The notes below the pieces were generated by a model. The model searched no databases. It saw nothing but the letters and a program-made list of their open reading frames with translations, and had not been told where the DNA came from. The position numbers and the translations under genes were made by a program. This document shows positions 1 through 9,093 of a DNA stretch of 13,130 bases, one piece after another (position 1 is the stretch's first letter; every line of letters begins with the position of its first letter). Source of the stretch: Acanthaster planci. Its lineage: Eukaryota > Echinodermata > Asteroidea > Valvatida > Acanthasteridae. The stretch covers positions 138,896 to 152,025 of the forward strand of contig NW_019091673.1 in assembly GCF_001949145.1 (NCBI RefSeq), written 5' to 3'.

Positions 1-359
1 CATGGTCCCTGTTGAGAAGCTCAAACAGTTACACTGCCTGGTCTCTGTTGAGAAGCCCAAGTTGTATGTTCTTGCACTCAGAGCAACATGGTAATGTAGT
101 TTTTGTATCTTGTGTTGTCATTGATCTGAATAGGAAGTTTGGAGAGGCTTCAGTCACATGCCATGAAAAAAATATCTTTGGTGTTGACTTATCATGGCAG
201 TGTAAACTTCCTCATTCAGAAAGTGCGTATTATGCTATTAGGATCATTTGAATCTTTAACTCTTGTCACCAACCACAGCAGTTGTAGATGTTTGTAGTTA
301 GGCAAATGCTTGGATGAGACTTGAACTATTTAATTCTTATCCCATCATGGCTGCCTTAG
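1..359 (+). other. ap2m1: AP2M1 intron, 3' part
   Basis: This is non-coding sequence ending in an AG acceptor at 358-359, directly before the first recognised AP2M1 exon. The tract before the AG (ctgccttag) is only moderately pyrimidine-rich. The intron is phase 2: the exon supplies only the third base of the codon equivalent to human mu-2 Lys354. The upstream exon lies outside the window. The first 60 bases hold an imperfect 22-bp direct repeat (see separate entry). The open frame at 12-251 shows no recognisable protein and is best read as chance. Confidence 0.8.
3..60 (+). repeat. Imperfect direct repeat, 36-bp period
   Basis: A 22-bp unit at 3-24 (tggtccctgttgagaagctc plus aa) recurs at 39-60 with two substitutions, separated by 14 bp. 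Only two copies are visible. The array may extend left of the window, since it starts almost at the edge. Confidence 0.6.
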
Positions 360-471
360 GATCAAACGTATGAGTGGCATGAAGGAAGTTCAAATCACTG
401 CAGAGATTGAACTGTTGCCGTCCGGTGACAAGAAGAAATGGGCTCGCCCTCCTATCTCTCTCAACTTTGAG
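360..471 (+). CDS. ap2m1: AP-2 complex subunit mu, penultimate coding exon
   Basis: Partial gene. Base 360 completes a Lys codon and 361-471 gives 37 codons that align without gaps to human mu-2 residues 355-391. The exon includes the IKRM basic stretch, AEIELLP and [10 protein letters not shown]. The mu-2 subunit of the AP-2 clathrin adaptor acts at the plasma membrane. Its C-terminal mu-homology domain binds YxxPhi cargo signals and phosphoinositide during endocytosis. The lysines around residues 354-356, at the start of this exon, belong to the known phosphoinositide-binding patch. The exon ends GAG|gtaagc, a consensus donor in phase 0. Differences from human are conservative (for example Ala to Ser after KRM, Met to Leu before NFE). 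No stop or frameshift is seen, so this looks like a live gene and not a retrocopy: introns are retained on both sides. Confidence 0.97.
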
Positions 472-1743
472 GTAAGCTGACTCTACGTTCCCAATTGAAA
501 TCCTGTCCCATTTCTACTTTGTCTGCACTCTAAAAGATGAGTAACTTTACAGGCATGTAGTGTTTCCTTGGATAAGGTATGGAGTGTATCGTCAGAAATA
601 GGAAAATGCAGAAATGAAGAAGGTCTTGTTCAGCTTGGAATTTCCTTACGCGGTAAATTATGTCACAGTTGTATTTCTGACCCAAATTTCCATCATGTTG
701 TTAGAAACCTTCTTTCCAGCAAGTTCCAACACAGTAACAATTCTGTGTACTTACCTACACATGTATTAGTACATTCTTTGTACATGTACAGTGCCAAAAC
801 AGGAACACCAACACCTTCATTAACCCTAACCCTCCTCAGTCCTCCAAAGTCCTTCGGGCAGTTTTGGAGGATTTTGGAGGATTGAGGGTGAATGGCAAAA
901 GTGCTTGGTTGATGTCGAAGGATGCCATGAGCAAAGGTCGTGGGTTAGACCTTGTGTTGTTCTTGCTCAGTCATGCATAAATTCAGCCCGACATTTCTTC
1001 TGAATCAGCCACACTGCTTAAGAATGCCATTTGAACTGCCTCAACAAAATGACAGGAATTGCCAGAGGATTTTGAAGGATTGAGGCAGTAGGCACACCTA
1101 ACCTCCAAGTAACCTTTTCAAAAAAATTTTGGAGGATTGAGGAGGGTCCCCAGCAAAAAGGGCCGAGGGGGTTAGGGTTAAAACAGTAAAATAGCATCAA
1201 GCCAGGGGTGGATTGCAGTTAATTGGTCTTAAAGCAGTTTATGCATGTTAGCCTGTCATAAAGAGTTTGCTGTTCATTGGTCTATTAGACTATTACAGGG
1301 AAGTTGTCTAAGTGTTCAGCCAGTCCTAAACTGGTTAACCTGCCTTGGAGTGGCTGGAAACTATTTGTTTGGGATATTTCTCGATAACTCTTTTGGATGT
1401 GAAATTACATGTTGCTGGAATGCAGGTAGGATGATTAAATATAAGAGCTTTGGATATTCAAGGAATAAAAGGAGCCCGTAAGAAAAATATGATCCCACCA
1501 AGCTGTACTGCAAATACAAATTTACTTGAAATAAAAACTTCATTTTGGACATGGTTTGGGTAGAGATACTTGCATTAATGCACTTACACTGACACACCAA
1601 TGAATTCAACCTGTCAATGTGATTACAATTTAGTAGCTGCACATACATAGTCATACAACACAAAGCCCATTGGTGAATCGTTACTCTCAGCGGGCCAAAG
1701 AAAGACTGGTTAAGAGGATTCTTATTTGTTTTATGGTCTAAAG
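472..1743 (+). other. ap2m1: AP2M1 last coding intron
   Basis: A 1272-bp phase-0 intron with donor gtaagc at 472-477 and acceptor AG at 1742-1743. It sits between the Glu and Val codons equivalent to human residues 391 and 392, and joining the flanks gives the expected mu-2 order. It carries a TTAA-flanked MITE-like element at 820-1181 and a perfect 12-bp palindrome TGTACATGTACA at 779-790. AATAAA-type hexamers occur at about 1465 and 1529. If used, they would truncate the message before the last exon, but they lie inside the intron and there is no sign that they are used. Open frames here are short and unrelated to known proteins. Confidence 0.9.
820..1181. mobile_element. piggyBac-like MITE (non-autonomous, TTAA-flanked)
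   Basis: The left end is TTAA at 820-823 followed by CCCTAACCCTCCTCAGTCC. The right end, read on the opposite strand, is TTAA at 1181-1178 followed by CCCTAAC. A second matched block (830-848 against the complement of 1128-1146, 18 of 19 bases) extends the terminal inverted repeat. The right arm carries about 25 extra bases between the two blocks. TTAA duplications with a CCC-starting inverted repeat are the known signature of piggyBac-superfamily elements. No transposase frame is present, so it would be a non-autonomous derivative. Internally, a GGAGGATTTTGGAGGATTGAGG-type motif is repeated (862-888, 1064-1085, 1127-1142). Family assignment rests on the ends only; another TTAA-targeting MITE remains possible. 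Confidence 0.72.
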
Positions 1744-1878
1744 GTTCCATTTGCAGCCTCTGGTCTGAAGGTCCGCTACCTGAAAGTGTTTGAGTCGAAG
1801 CTCAACTATAGTGACCACGATGTGATCAAGTGGGTGAGGTACATCAGCCGTAGCGGGCTTTACGAGACCAGGTCTTAA
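1744..1878 (+). CDS. ap2m1: AP-2 complex subunit mu, last coding exon
   Basis: This exon encodes 44 residues plus TAA (1876-1878), colinear and gapless with human mu-2 residues 392-435. It contains [27 protein letters not shown] and the terminal YETR. The Trp and Arg of KWVRY correspond to human Trp421 and Arg423, which help form the pocket for the tyrosine of YxxPhi cargo signals, so ligand binding should be intact. The C-terminal residue is Ser where human has Cys. The exon is phase 0 at its start and continuous with the exon ending at 471. No disruption is seen. AP-1 mu paralogues differ clearly in this region, so the mu-2 assignment is firm. Confidence 0.97.
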   Translation, partial: VPFAASGLKVRYLKVFESKLNYSDHDVIKWVRYISRSGLYETRS

Positions 1879-2390
1879 TGAGCCATCTCTTTGGGGAACA
1901 AGAGAGAATAAGATGGAAAATCCAGAAAGAATAGTTTGTACTGCCTCTTTTGTAGTGTAGTTCTGTTGCATCATAAGGTACTCATCCCATGGCTTGTGGT
2001 TATTGCTTCTTTCTGTATTCCAAACCCCCCAGAGCTTTTGTAGACGGCCATTTCGGATCAGGGTCTAGGTGGCTGTATTCACATGAGTTTTTATTCTCTC
2101 TGTGAATCAGAACCTAGTGTAGTCAGTTGCTCAGCGCCAGCAATGCTTTACCAGACATTGTGCGCACATTGTTGCTTAACTTGCAGAGAATGTTGTGGTT
2201 CGTTGTATGCATGCATCTCGTATGTATGCCGCAGTATGTTGTGCAAGTTTAGCTGTGATGTAGACTAATGCCAATGTAGTTTGGTGAAAGTAGTCAGTGG
2301 CGTGATCTGTCATGGACATGTGTGCAGAGGACAGTCTTCAAAGTAATTAGGTACACACCATTAATAAAATGTTGGAAATATCTTATAACA
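1879..2390 (+). other. ap2m1: AP2M1 3'UTR (minimum extent)
   Basis: The sequence after the AP2M1 stop is non-coding. The first canonical AATAAA on this strand is at 2363-2368, about 485 nt past the stop. A GT/T-rich stretch (actgtgtttgccagtttt) follows near 2406-2423. That arrangement fits cleavage at roughly 2380-2395. Further + strand AATAAA copies at 4609, 5737, 8738 and 8750 would allow much longer isoforms, but nothing in the sequence shows that they are used. Confidence 0.55.
2363..2368 (+). terminator. Candidate polyadenylation signal of AP2M1
   Basis: AATAAA in the context ttaataaaatg, the first canonical hexamer downstream of the AP2M1 stop, with a GT/T-rich element about 40-55 nt further on. 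Confidence 0.5.
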
Positions 2391-5300
2391 TGCAACATGG
2401 AAACAACTGTGTTTGCCAGTTTTACAATTGGCCTTGCACAAATTATTCAAAATGTTTTCTGGGAAAATAATAGTTCAAGAATTTTCCACGACAGAAATTT
2501 ACTCTGAGGTTTGGTCTATACTCAAGTAGCATGGGATGAATATCTGTAATATTACTTTGTAAAAGCATTTATTGTAAATTTCTTTTCTTATTGGTATAAA
2601 ATTGAGTCCAACCATTAACATTGGAAACCTACCACCAGAGCCTCCTGCATACTTTCTCAGATCCAAAACTCGATGAACGAAGAACATTCTCCATACAAGT
2701 TGTTCTTGGTAGATTTGCATATGACAATATCAGGTAAATCAAGGTGACTGAGTTTGTCCCATGTGAAACTGTGTGCTTTGGACAACCTTGTCCTGAGTAG
2801 ATTCTTTTTGAAGTGGTGTTCATGGATTGAAGGTACAGTTTTGTTTATCTATCTTAAGTTTGGGTTGTGGGTTCAAGTGAAAATCACATTAGCTTAAAAT
2901 TTATCTCTACTGTTCCATGTACGTTACCCTACGAACTTATTCTGAAGTAAATGTGCAGGTCTTGACCCCTGTGTACGGACACAATCACTCCCCACCCATG
3001 GTTTTACTCCCCGACCTGTTCAAGGTCAAGACAAAGAAATACACTGCACTGATATAGTGTCTACTGTCTTTAACCTGCTGACATGCCCAGACTCTGAAAC
3101 AAAACTTCCTCTCATTGAACATTTGTAAAAAGTCAACTGTTGGTACTAGGTGATGACAGGCTGTATGAATCCATGATCGGATGCTCGGTCAAACATTACC
3201 ACTGACATTCCAACACAGTCACTGCACATCACACATCTGCACCCTTTTCATGGCATGATGTCGGGGTCTGGTTCTGTGCACGCTTAGGTGAAACATCCTT
3301 GTTCTAAAAACTTGAAGTTTTCTGGGGTCTAAGGAGGTCTTTGCCAAGCTGACAACCAGGCAAAGTTGGCTATGGTTGGTTTGTGTCAGTAACTCCTCAA
3401 CAGGTATTTACACTGGGCCAGATGGTTTGCTGTATCCACTTGCAGGGTACCGGTATGTATTGCATGGCATTGTAGCATGAATGTTGACCTGCTTTGCATG
3501 TGCATGTTATCAGCTTAATTCATGATAGCAATCAATAATATTAATACAATGTGCATGCTTCCATCCTTACATGTCTAATGGACAATTTGCTCAGCACAAA
3601 CTTTTGAAAATGTAAAAGTTTGGCCAGTAGCCATGTCAGACTTGAATAATGGCTGCGTGCCAGATTACAGTACCTATATTGGAAGGTGTCATTTGTTGCA
3701 CTGGCAAGCCAGATTTAGCACATTTGATAGGAGTACTTAAAAGTAGGAGAATCACACATTAAACTACGTGGGATCCTAGATTGATGGAACATGCATTGTA
3801 TTACCCAAGATGTGCTAGTTGGCCAACTGAATTCATATGAAATAGTGTGCCAGATTTTCAACAGTGTGAGTGTGAGCTTGTAGACATGAAAACTTTCAAA
3901 GAGTAATTGTAGTCAAGCAGAGCAATTACACCAGGTGTTTGTACATATTCCATTGTCAAGTGTCTGGGTGATTTGGGGAGGGGGGGCTAAAAGAGCAAGG
4001 AAAATCTCAAGTGCATGAATTTGTGGCGACAAGTACTACTCATAATGTAGTGATTGGTTCTGAATTTTGACCAACACAATTTTGTTAACTTGCTGACAAA
4101 GAAAAAAACATAAGTGGAATGTTGAAATGTAATGCTTGGTACAATATTACCCCATCTTCCTTTCTGCATGCTTACCACCATGTCTTTTTATTTTCTATTT
4201 TCAGTGACAAACTATAGTGCAGTCCATTTCATGTTATGTTTTCATTACACATCTAGAACGCATGTGATACATATACTTCGCCTTAACCATGACGTGTTGA
4301 AAAAAAAGTGTGTGGATGACATTGATATTTGACCAATTGCTGTCTTGTTGCCATGCAGTTGTGATGGCCTGTCTGGTATATGTATTTTGTAATTGCAGTA
4401 CAATGATGAAAAACATGCCACTTTGGCGAAAAGAAATCAAATGCCCACAGTATATTCAAATGTAATGCTCAGCAAGTTCATTAGATAACCAATATGATGC
4501 TTGTTTGAATATAGAAAAATCTCCCATCAGAAAATTGCTTATTTTGCCAAATGATAAACTAATGCTCTAATGATGTATGTTATCTTGATCTACAGCCTCA
4601 TACGTATTAATAAAGGCGATATTTCCGTATGTGTCTCTCAATACCATTTGTGGTTGTTGATTTTTTATTTTTGCATTGTGGTGTTTGCACAATCTGTAGT
4701 TTCTCCATTCCCTCACTCATCTCAAACCTTACATACTCAACCTCTTACATTATGCAGTTATATGTACATGTATGACCAATAGCATGAAACAGAGGCTGGA
4801 AATATTAACCTCTCTTTAACCTACTACCATTAATGGTTTGCTCTATTCTGATACCAGTCTTGTTGAGGGCAGTGACTAGGTTTGCACACCAGAGTTGATA
4901 GTTGATCACCTACATTGGCAGTTGACTTTCAGTACAGCTGCATGTCAAGGATTTGTTCATACATACTGGCTCCGTAGCTTTGACCACTACTCGTTACTAT
5001 TGCAACCAACTTGGTTTCTCTCTATACTCGTTTCTGAATTTCCTAACAAAAGAAATTGTCTTGTCACCATACAGCCTAGGCATCCATAGAAGCAATCACT
5101 GTACAGACTTCCAGCATTTTTCATACTCGTAGGTATGTGCTTTTTTCAGCCTTGGTCACGTACATCATTGGGATACGCCTTACTGTGGGGTATTTCAAGA
5201 AGAAACCCAAAACAAACTGGCAAGAAACACCTTTGATTACTTTCAAAATCCAAGTCTTCATTACGCCTTCCACACCACAGCCTCTCACAGGCCATAGGCA

Positions 5301-6525
5301 CAGGAAATATGCACACGTACAGATTAGTTGAGAACTGGTTGCATACTGTGCATTTCATTGGTGAGGAGAGGGAACCATGAGTAAAGACCGGTGCATTTGT
5401 CTGTTATAAATGAGATGTTGAAGTTTGTATACAGACTGCCCATGCATGTGCAAGATATCCAGACAAGACACCATTTACACATTCAAACCAATGCAGATAG
5501 TGTGTCCTTCCTTGTCCATTGTGAGTATGCTACACAGTGGTGTATACAGATCCTACAAAGTTACACCTTAGCTTCTGGACTTGTGCAACTCTCATGTCAT
5601 GCATTTTGTGCATGTTGTTACCCGCATGTGGTGACTTTGTGTAATCTCTGCTTAGTGGAGTCAAACAGGTGTCAATGCAAGCTTAAGGATATTAGTCCAT
5701 CATCAGTCATTCAGTCTCAAGTTTTGTTAACAGCTAAATAAACTAAGAAACTTTGATGAAGGAATCCTTTGTCATTATTCATCTCATCTTAGTTATGACC
5801 AAATTTATTGTATGACTTGTGATGAATTTCACTACAATTATACTATGTACTGTCAACATAGACCCAGGAACACGTCACCTTTTTTTCTTGAACAAATGAA
5901 GATTGAAGGAATATTACAATACCCTTTATTACCTGCCTCATAAACATAGTATACTGCCATGGACAGGTCCCCAGAGACAAATAGACTTGTGCAGTAATTG
6001 ATTCAAAATTGAGCGCTATAGCTATGTAGTCATTATGACAGTGGTAAGAGAGATGCACAAGTTCAACTAGCTAGTATCAAGAAGCATATATAAACTTTTG
6101 CATGAGCGGCTATTTCATGTCTGCCTTTTGCACACTAAGCATAATTTTAAATTGTTCGAGCCAATGCTCAATGAAGCCATGTCTCTTGGCCATAGTTCCA
6201 GAGATACCGTGACCTACCTGCCTCCATTCTTAACATTACACATCCCATACAATTACAATGCACATGGCATTTTGATACTGTTTGAGATGTTCGAAATGAT
6301 CCGACACAGTGAAATCCCTAACATCCAATGAGTGGATCAACTGCAGATGTACCGATATATAATAATGAGTTACAGTTTCACTGCTTATGAATACTTCCCA
6401 TTCAAGAAACAGTCCAGCAGGACATTCTCAGATATTGGCAGCATGGCTTTCTGACTTCACAAACTGAGCTCACATTGTGGCAAGGCAAAGCTTGTTGAAT
6501 CATTACCATGGCACTCTGTCTCCAG
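2391..6525. other. Long non-coding stretch
   Basis: I find no recognisable gene, RNA gene or intact transposon here. Open frames on both strands are short (mostly 60-116 codons), lack recognisable domains, and overlap on opposite strands as chance frames do. Isolated AATAAA hexamers on the + strand lie at 4609-4614 and 5737-5742. The stretch may be intergenic or an extended AP2M1 3'UTR. A G-run (gaggggggg) at about 3977-3986 is the only notable composition feature. Confidence 0.55.
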
Positions 6526-6672
6526 TTTCTGATCAGTCTGGCCAGCACTGTACCCCTGTGTCAGATTGATGAGAGACTGGGGAAGGAGGAGATGCCTGCC
6601 AAAGTGAGCAACTTGAGGTTTGAAGTAAGTTCATGTTGTAGTCAAAATCATCACAATTCTTGTAGTCTCAAG
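6526..6672 (+). other. Candidate orphan exon with two donors
   Basis: An acceptor-like tract (ctctgtctccag, AG at 6524-6525) opens a 99-base segment ending GAA|gtaagt at 6624. A second, perfect donor AAG|gtaagt follows at 6672. Both segment lengths (99 and 147) are multiples of three, and the same frame is open through both. The shorter form encodes 33 residues starting FLISLAST and including IDERLGKEEMPAKVSNLRFE. I do not recognise the protein. The charged segment looks more protein-like than the surrounding chance frames, but no homologue, second exon or promoter is visible. It could be chance. Confidence 0.25.
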
Positions 6673-8737
6673 GTAAGTCACAAGCCATTCGCTTCAACTG
6701 TGACAGAAGCATTCCTTTCTTATTTTTCATACTGTTACTTGTGACTGGTTTTGTGACTGCACTTTGAAAAGGAATCGTGCTGGACTTGACTACAGCCCTT
6801 CATTATGGTGGTGGGTTTCCAATACAGCCCTTGCTGTGTGATAGAGTCTTACATCCAAATATTAAAGTGTTTTGTAAGAGGTACATTAGCAGACCAAGGA
6901 TTAATTTGTTTTCCGTTTCCATATTTGTATGTTAATCACTGTTTGTCAGATTTTGTTCTGTAGTATTAAAAGAGTAAGTCAAAAGAAACACAGTCCAACC
7001 AGAAACTTGTTTTTCATGTGCAAAACTGTAAAAAATATTGGGCTTCACTTAAAGGTAGAATGGACCATTTATCATTTTCACATGCACTTTATTTGAAGCA
7101 ATGAGCTCTGTGACTACAGTAAATTGAGAAAACATGCAATACATTTTCTGGGTCTCTTAATTCGTGTAAAACTTTTTTCATATTTTACATTACACATAAC
7201 TCCTGAAGAAAGTGTTTACCTCCCAAAATACTTGTAAATCTCCCGTTAAGAATACATGCAAATTGCATCTCCTGAAATTCATTAGTTTCAAAAGATTTTG
7301 AAACATCTTTGGAAGTGATCTTGTGTTTTTTCCCCCTCGGTTTGCATAATTTCAGTCTTTTTTCTTGGATTTATGAAAGCAGTAAATATTTCTGATCCGT
7401 ATAGAAGCAAATCAGGGGCACAGGGCACTTGTTCATATTTGCCAAGTACAATCAGTGGGAATTCCGATGATGTTCACTAAAGGAAAATTATACTTGTAGA
7501 AGGCAAAGGGGGGGGTTCACAAACTATTCCGGTGGTCTGTGACTTCTGCCAAGTGCAACATTGTTTCTGTTTTGATTGAGTTTGGTTTTAACTTGCCCTT
7601 TTTTTGAATGTTCTGTGTTTTACTTGTGCTTCAGTGCTGGTCAGATATGCCCTGTGTACATGTACACATATTTGCTTGTATCATTGTTATTAAGTATTAG
7701 TAGTAATATTATACCCTATATTGGACATGTGATTTATAGCAATCATAATGTGACAAATATTAAGCTTGATATTACATTTCTTGCTGGAGGATAACTCTGT
7801 TGTGAAGGGGCACTGTGTACATCACTTAGAGATACATTTGAAGGCGATGTTGCATCCCATCACATTTGTGTTGTCACACAAGATATAGCCTAGTGTGTGT
7901 GCAGTACACATCAGGGTGTTACAATGTGTCCCATTTCAAAATGTTTGGTTGTTCATCCCTTGTGGAATTTAAACGATGTTTTTCCTTGTCATGATGTTAC
8001 AAGCCTTAATCAAGTTTTTAAAATGATGCTTAGCGTTAATGGCTATTTATCTGTTTGAATGGACTGGTACTTTGTCAATATGTGACTTGGCATGACAAAA
8101 TGAGCGTAAAGTCGCATTCTGCTTTTTCCAGTTGTGAGGGTTCAAAGTCAAATACTGAAGTGGAGGTCAATTTTGGCATCTTGTAATATGTTGAAAGAGT
8201 AACCCTTCTATTCAATTCCAGTTTTGTTAGCAGGATCAGATATTTTAACATGTCATTTTCTCAGTAATTTTGATGATAGCATTATTTGTGCCCTGTCAGA
8301 AATGTTGAAACAATGTCAGAAATAACGACGCAAAGCTGCCAGAATAATGCCACACTGTCACCTCATACTTTTACCCTACTTGTTCCATGTACGTACCATT
8401 GGAAAGCTCTCTTTCTGCTGATTTAAAAAAATACCAATATCTCATTTTTTGAAAATGCCAACTTTCAGCTCATTTTGTGGTGACAGGTCAGACATTTGCT
8501 CTCAATTATTGTATTTACAACTAGAGTAAATCGGATATGTTTGAAAGCAATTGTAATCCCTGTTAGGCAAAAAGATATATGCTTTCCCTACTGTGGTGAT
8601 AAGTCTTAGACATGTATAGTGCCCCATCACACAGATCTACCTGATCAGTCCAAAACCCTTTCATATACATAGAACATCTTAGATGTTTTCCTGATGAACG
8701 GGAAATAATATTGGGTCTATTAAAGTAAAGTTACCAA
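6673..8737. other. Non-coding stretch
   Basis: No gene is recognised on either strand. The only listed-length open frame (7576-7794 +) is hydrophobic and T-rich without family resemblance. A perfect 16-bp palindrome TGTGTACATGTACACA lies at 7653-7668. Several AT-rich 3'UTR-like passages occur, but nothing sets transcript boundaries until the polyadenylation signals at 8738-8800. Confidence 0.5.
7653..7668. repeat. 16-bp perfect palindrome TGTGTACATGTACACA
   Basis: Both halves are exact reverse complements with no spacer. Its ACATGT core recurs across the window (for example 779-790, 9485-9492 and 9694-9705), so it is probably one of a dispersed class and not a single regulatory site. Confidence 0.6.
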
Positions 8738-8755
8738 AATAAAGAGACAAATAAA
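8738..8755 (+). terminator. Twin + strand polyadenylation signals
   Basis: Two AATAAA hexamers, at 8738-8743 and 8750-8755, lie 12 nt apart in an A-rich context (aaaataaag, caaataaaag). They could end a long AP2M1 isoform or another + strand transcript whose body I cannot define. Confidence 0.4.
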
Positions 8756-8794
8756 AGCCACTAGGCAACTAATTCCACCTTTGTATCAAAACAT

Positions 8795-8800
8795 TTTATT
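8795..8800 (-). terminator. Minus-strand polyadenylation signal
   Basis: TTTATT on the + strand gives AATAAA on the minus strand in the context gcaaataaaatg. It faces the twin + strand signals only about 40 nt away, a convergent-transcript layout. The minus-strand gene it would serve must lie at higher coordinates, and no coding exon for it is recognised with confidence. Confidence 0.4.
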
Positions 8801-8829
8801 TGCACACCTGTCATTTTATCATACCCAAC

Positions 8830-8993
8830 ATACATCTGTAGTTATGGTCAAAGTAAGTTACCAGTTGGCAGCAGAAGAAACAGGAAAAACACTGAACAGA
8901 GCTGGAATTGAGTTGGTTATAAATCAATCACAAGACGGTCCATAAGTCAATTCTCCAGTCAGCTCGCAAATACAGTCATAACTACACATGTAT
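8830..8993. repeat. 17-bp inverted repeat, 130-bp spacer
   Basis: The arm at 8830-8846 (ATACATCTGTAGTTATG) is the reverse complement of 8977-8993 with one mismatch. The similarity does not extend inward or outward, and there is no clear target-site duplication, so a transposon is not supported. Confidence 0.45.
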
Positions 8994-9055
8994 AACCAAT
9001 GACACAGGAATGCCTTTGTTTCAGTTTCTTAAGCTGTAACTGAATCAGGACTACG

Positions 9056-9093
9056 TGACTTGTGACTGACTTGTGCCTGACTTGTGACTGACT
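9056..9093 (+). repeat. 11-bp minisatellite, about 3.5 units
   Basis: The units are TGACTTGTGAC at 9056-9066, TGACTTGTGCC at 9067-9077, TGACTTGTGAC at 9078-9088, and a partial TGACT from 9089. The partial unit runs into TGACTCA, an AP-1-type hexamer-plus-one that I take as a by-product of the repeat. Confidence 0.75.

Noticed and set aside
891-955. tRNA-like A box (tggcaaaagtgcttgg) and B box-like gtgggttagacc inside the MITE, suggesting a SINE
   Set aside because: The spacing and both boxes deviate from consensus, the T-arm does not pair, there is no poly-A tail or target duplication, and the TTAA ends explain the element better.
1361-1750. 129-codon minus-strand open frame
   Set aside because: It lies across the AP2M1 intron and the first bases of its last exon on the opposite strand. 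The translation looks like chance and the sense exon explains the conserved part.
5137-5331. Exon candidate after the acceptor-like tgcttttttcag near 5150
   Set aside because: The acceptor looks good, but the downstream frames give no recognisable protein and no matching donor; overlapping frames on both strands look like chance.
5391-5741. 116-codon + strand open frame
   Set aside because: No recognisable domain, composition biased to Cys/His/Leu as expected from this DNA, no splice or start context, and it is isolated in non-coding sequence.
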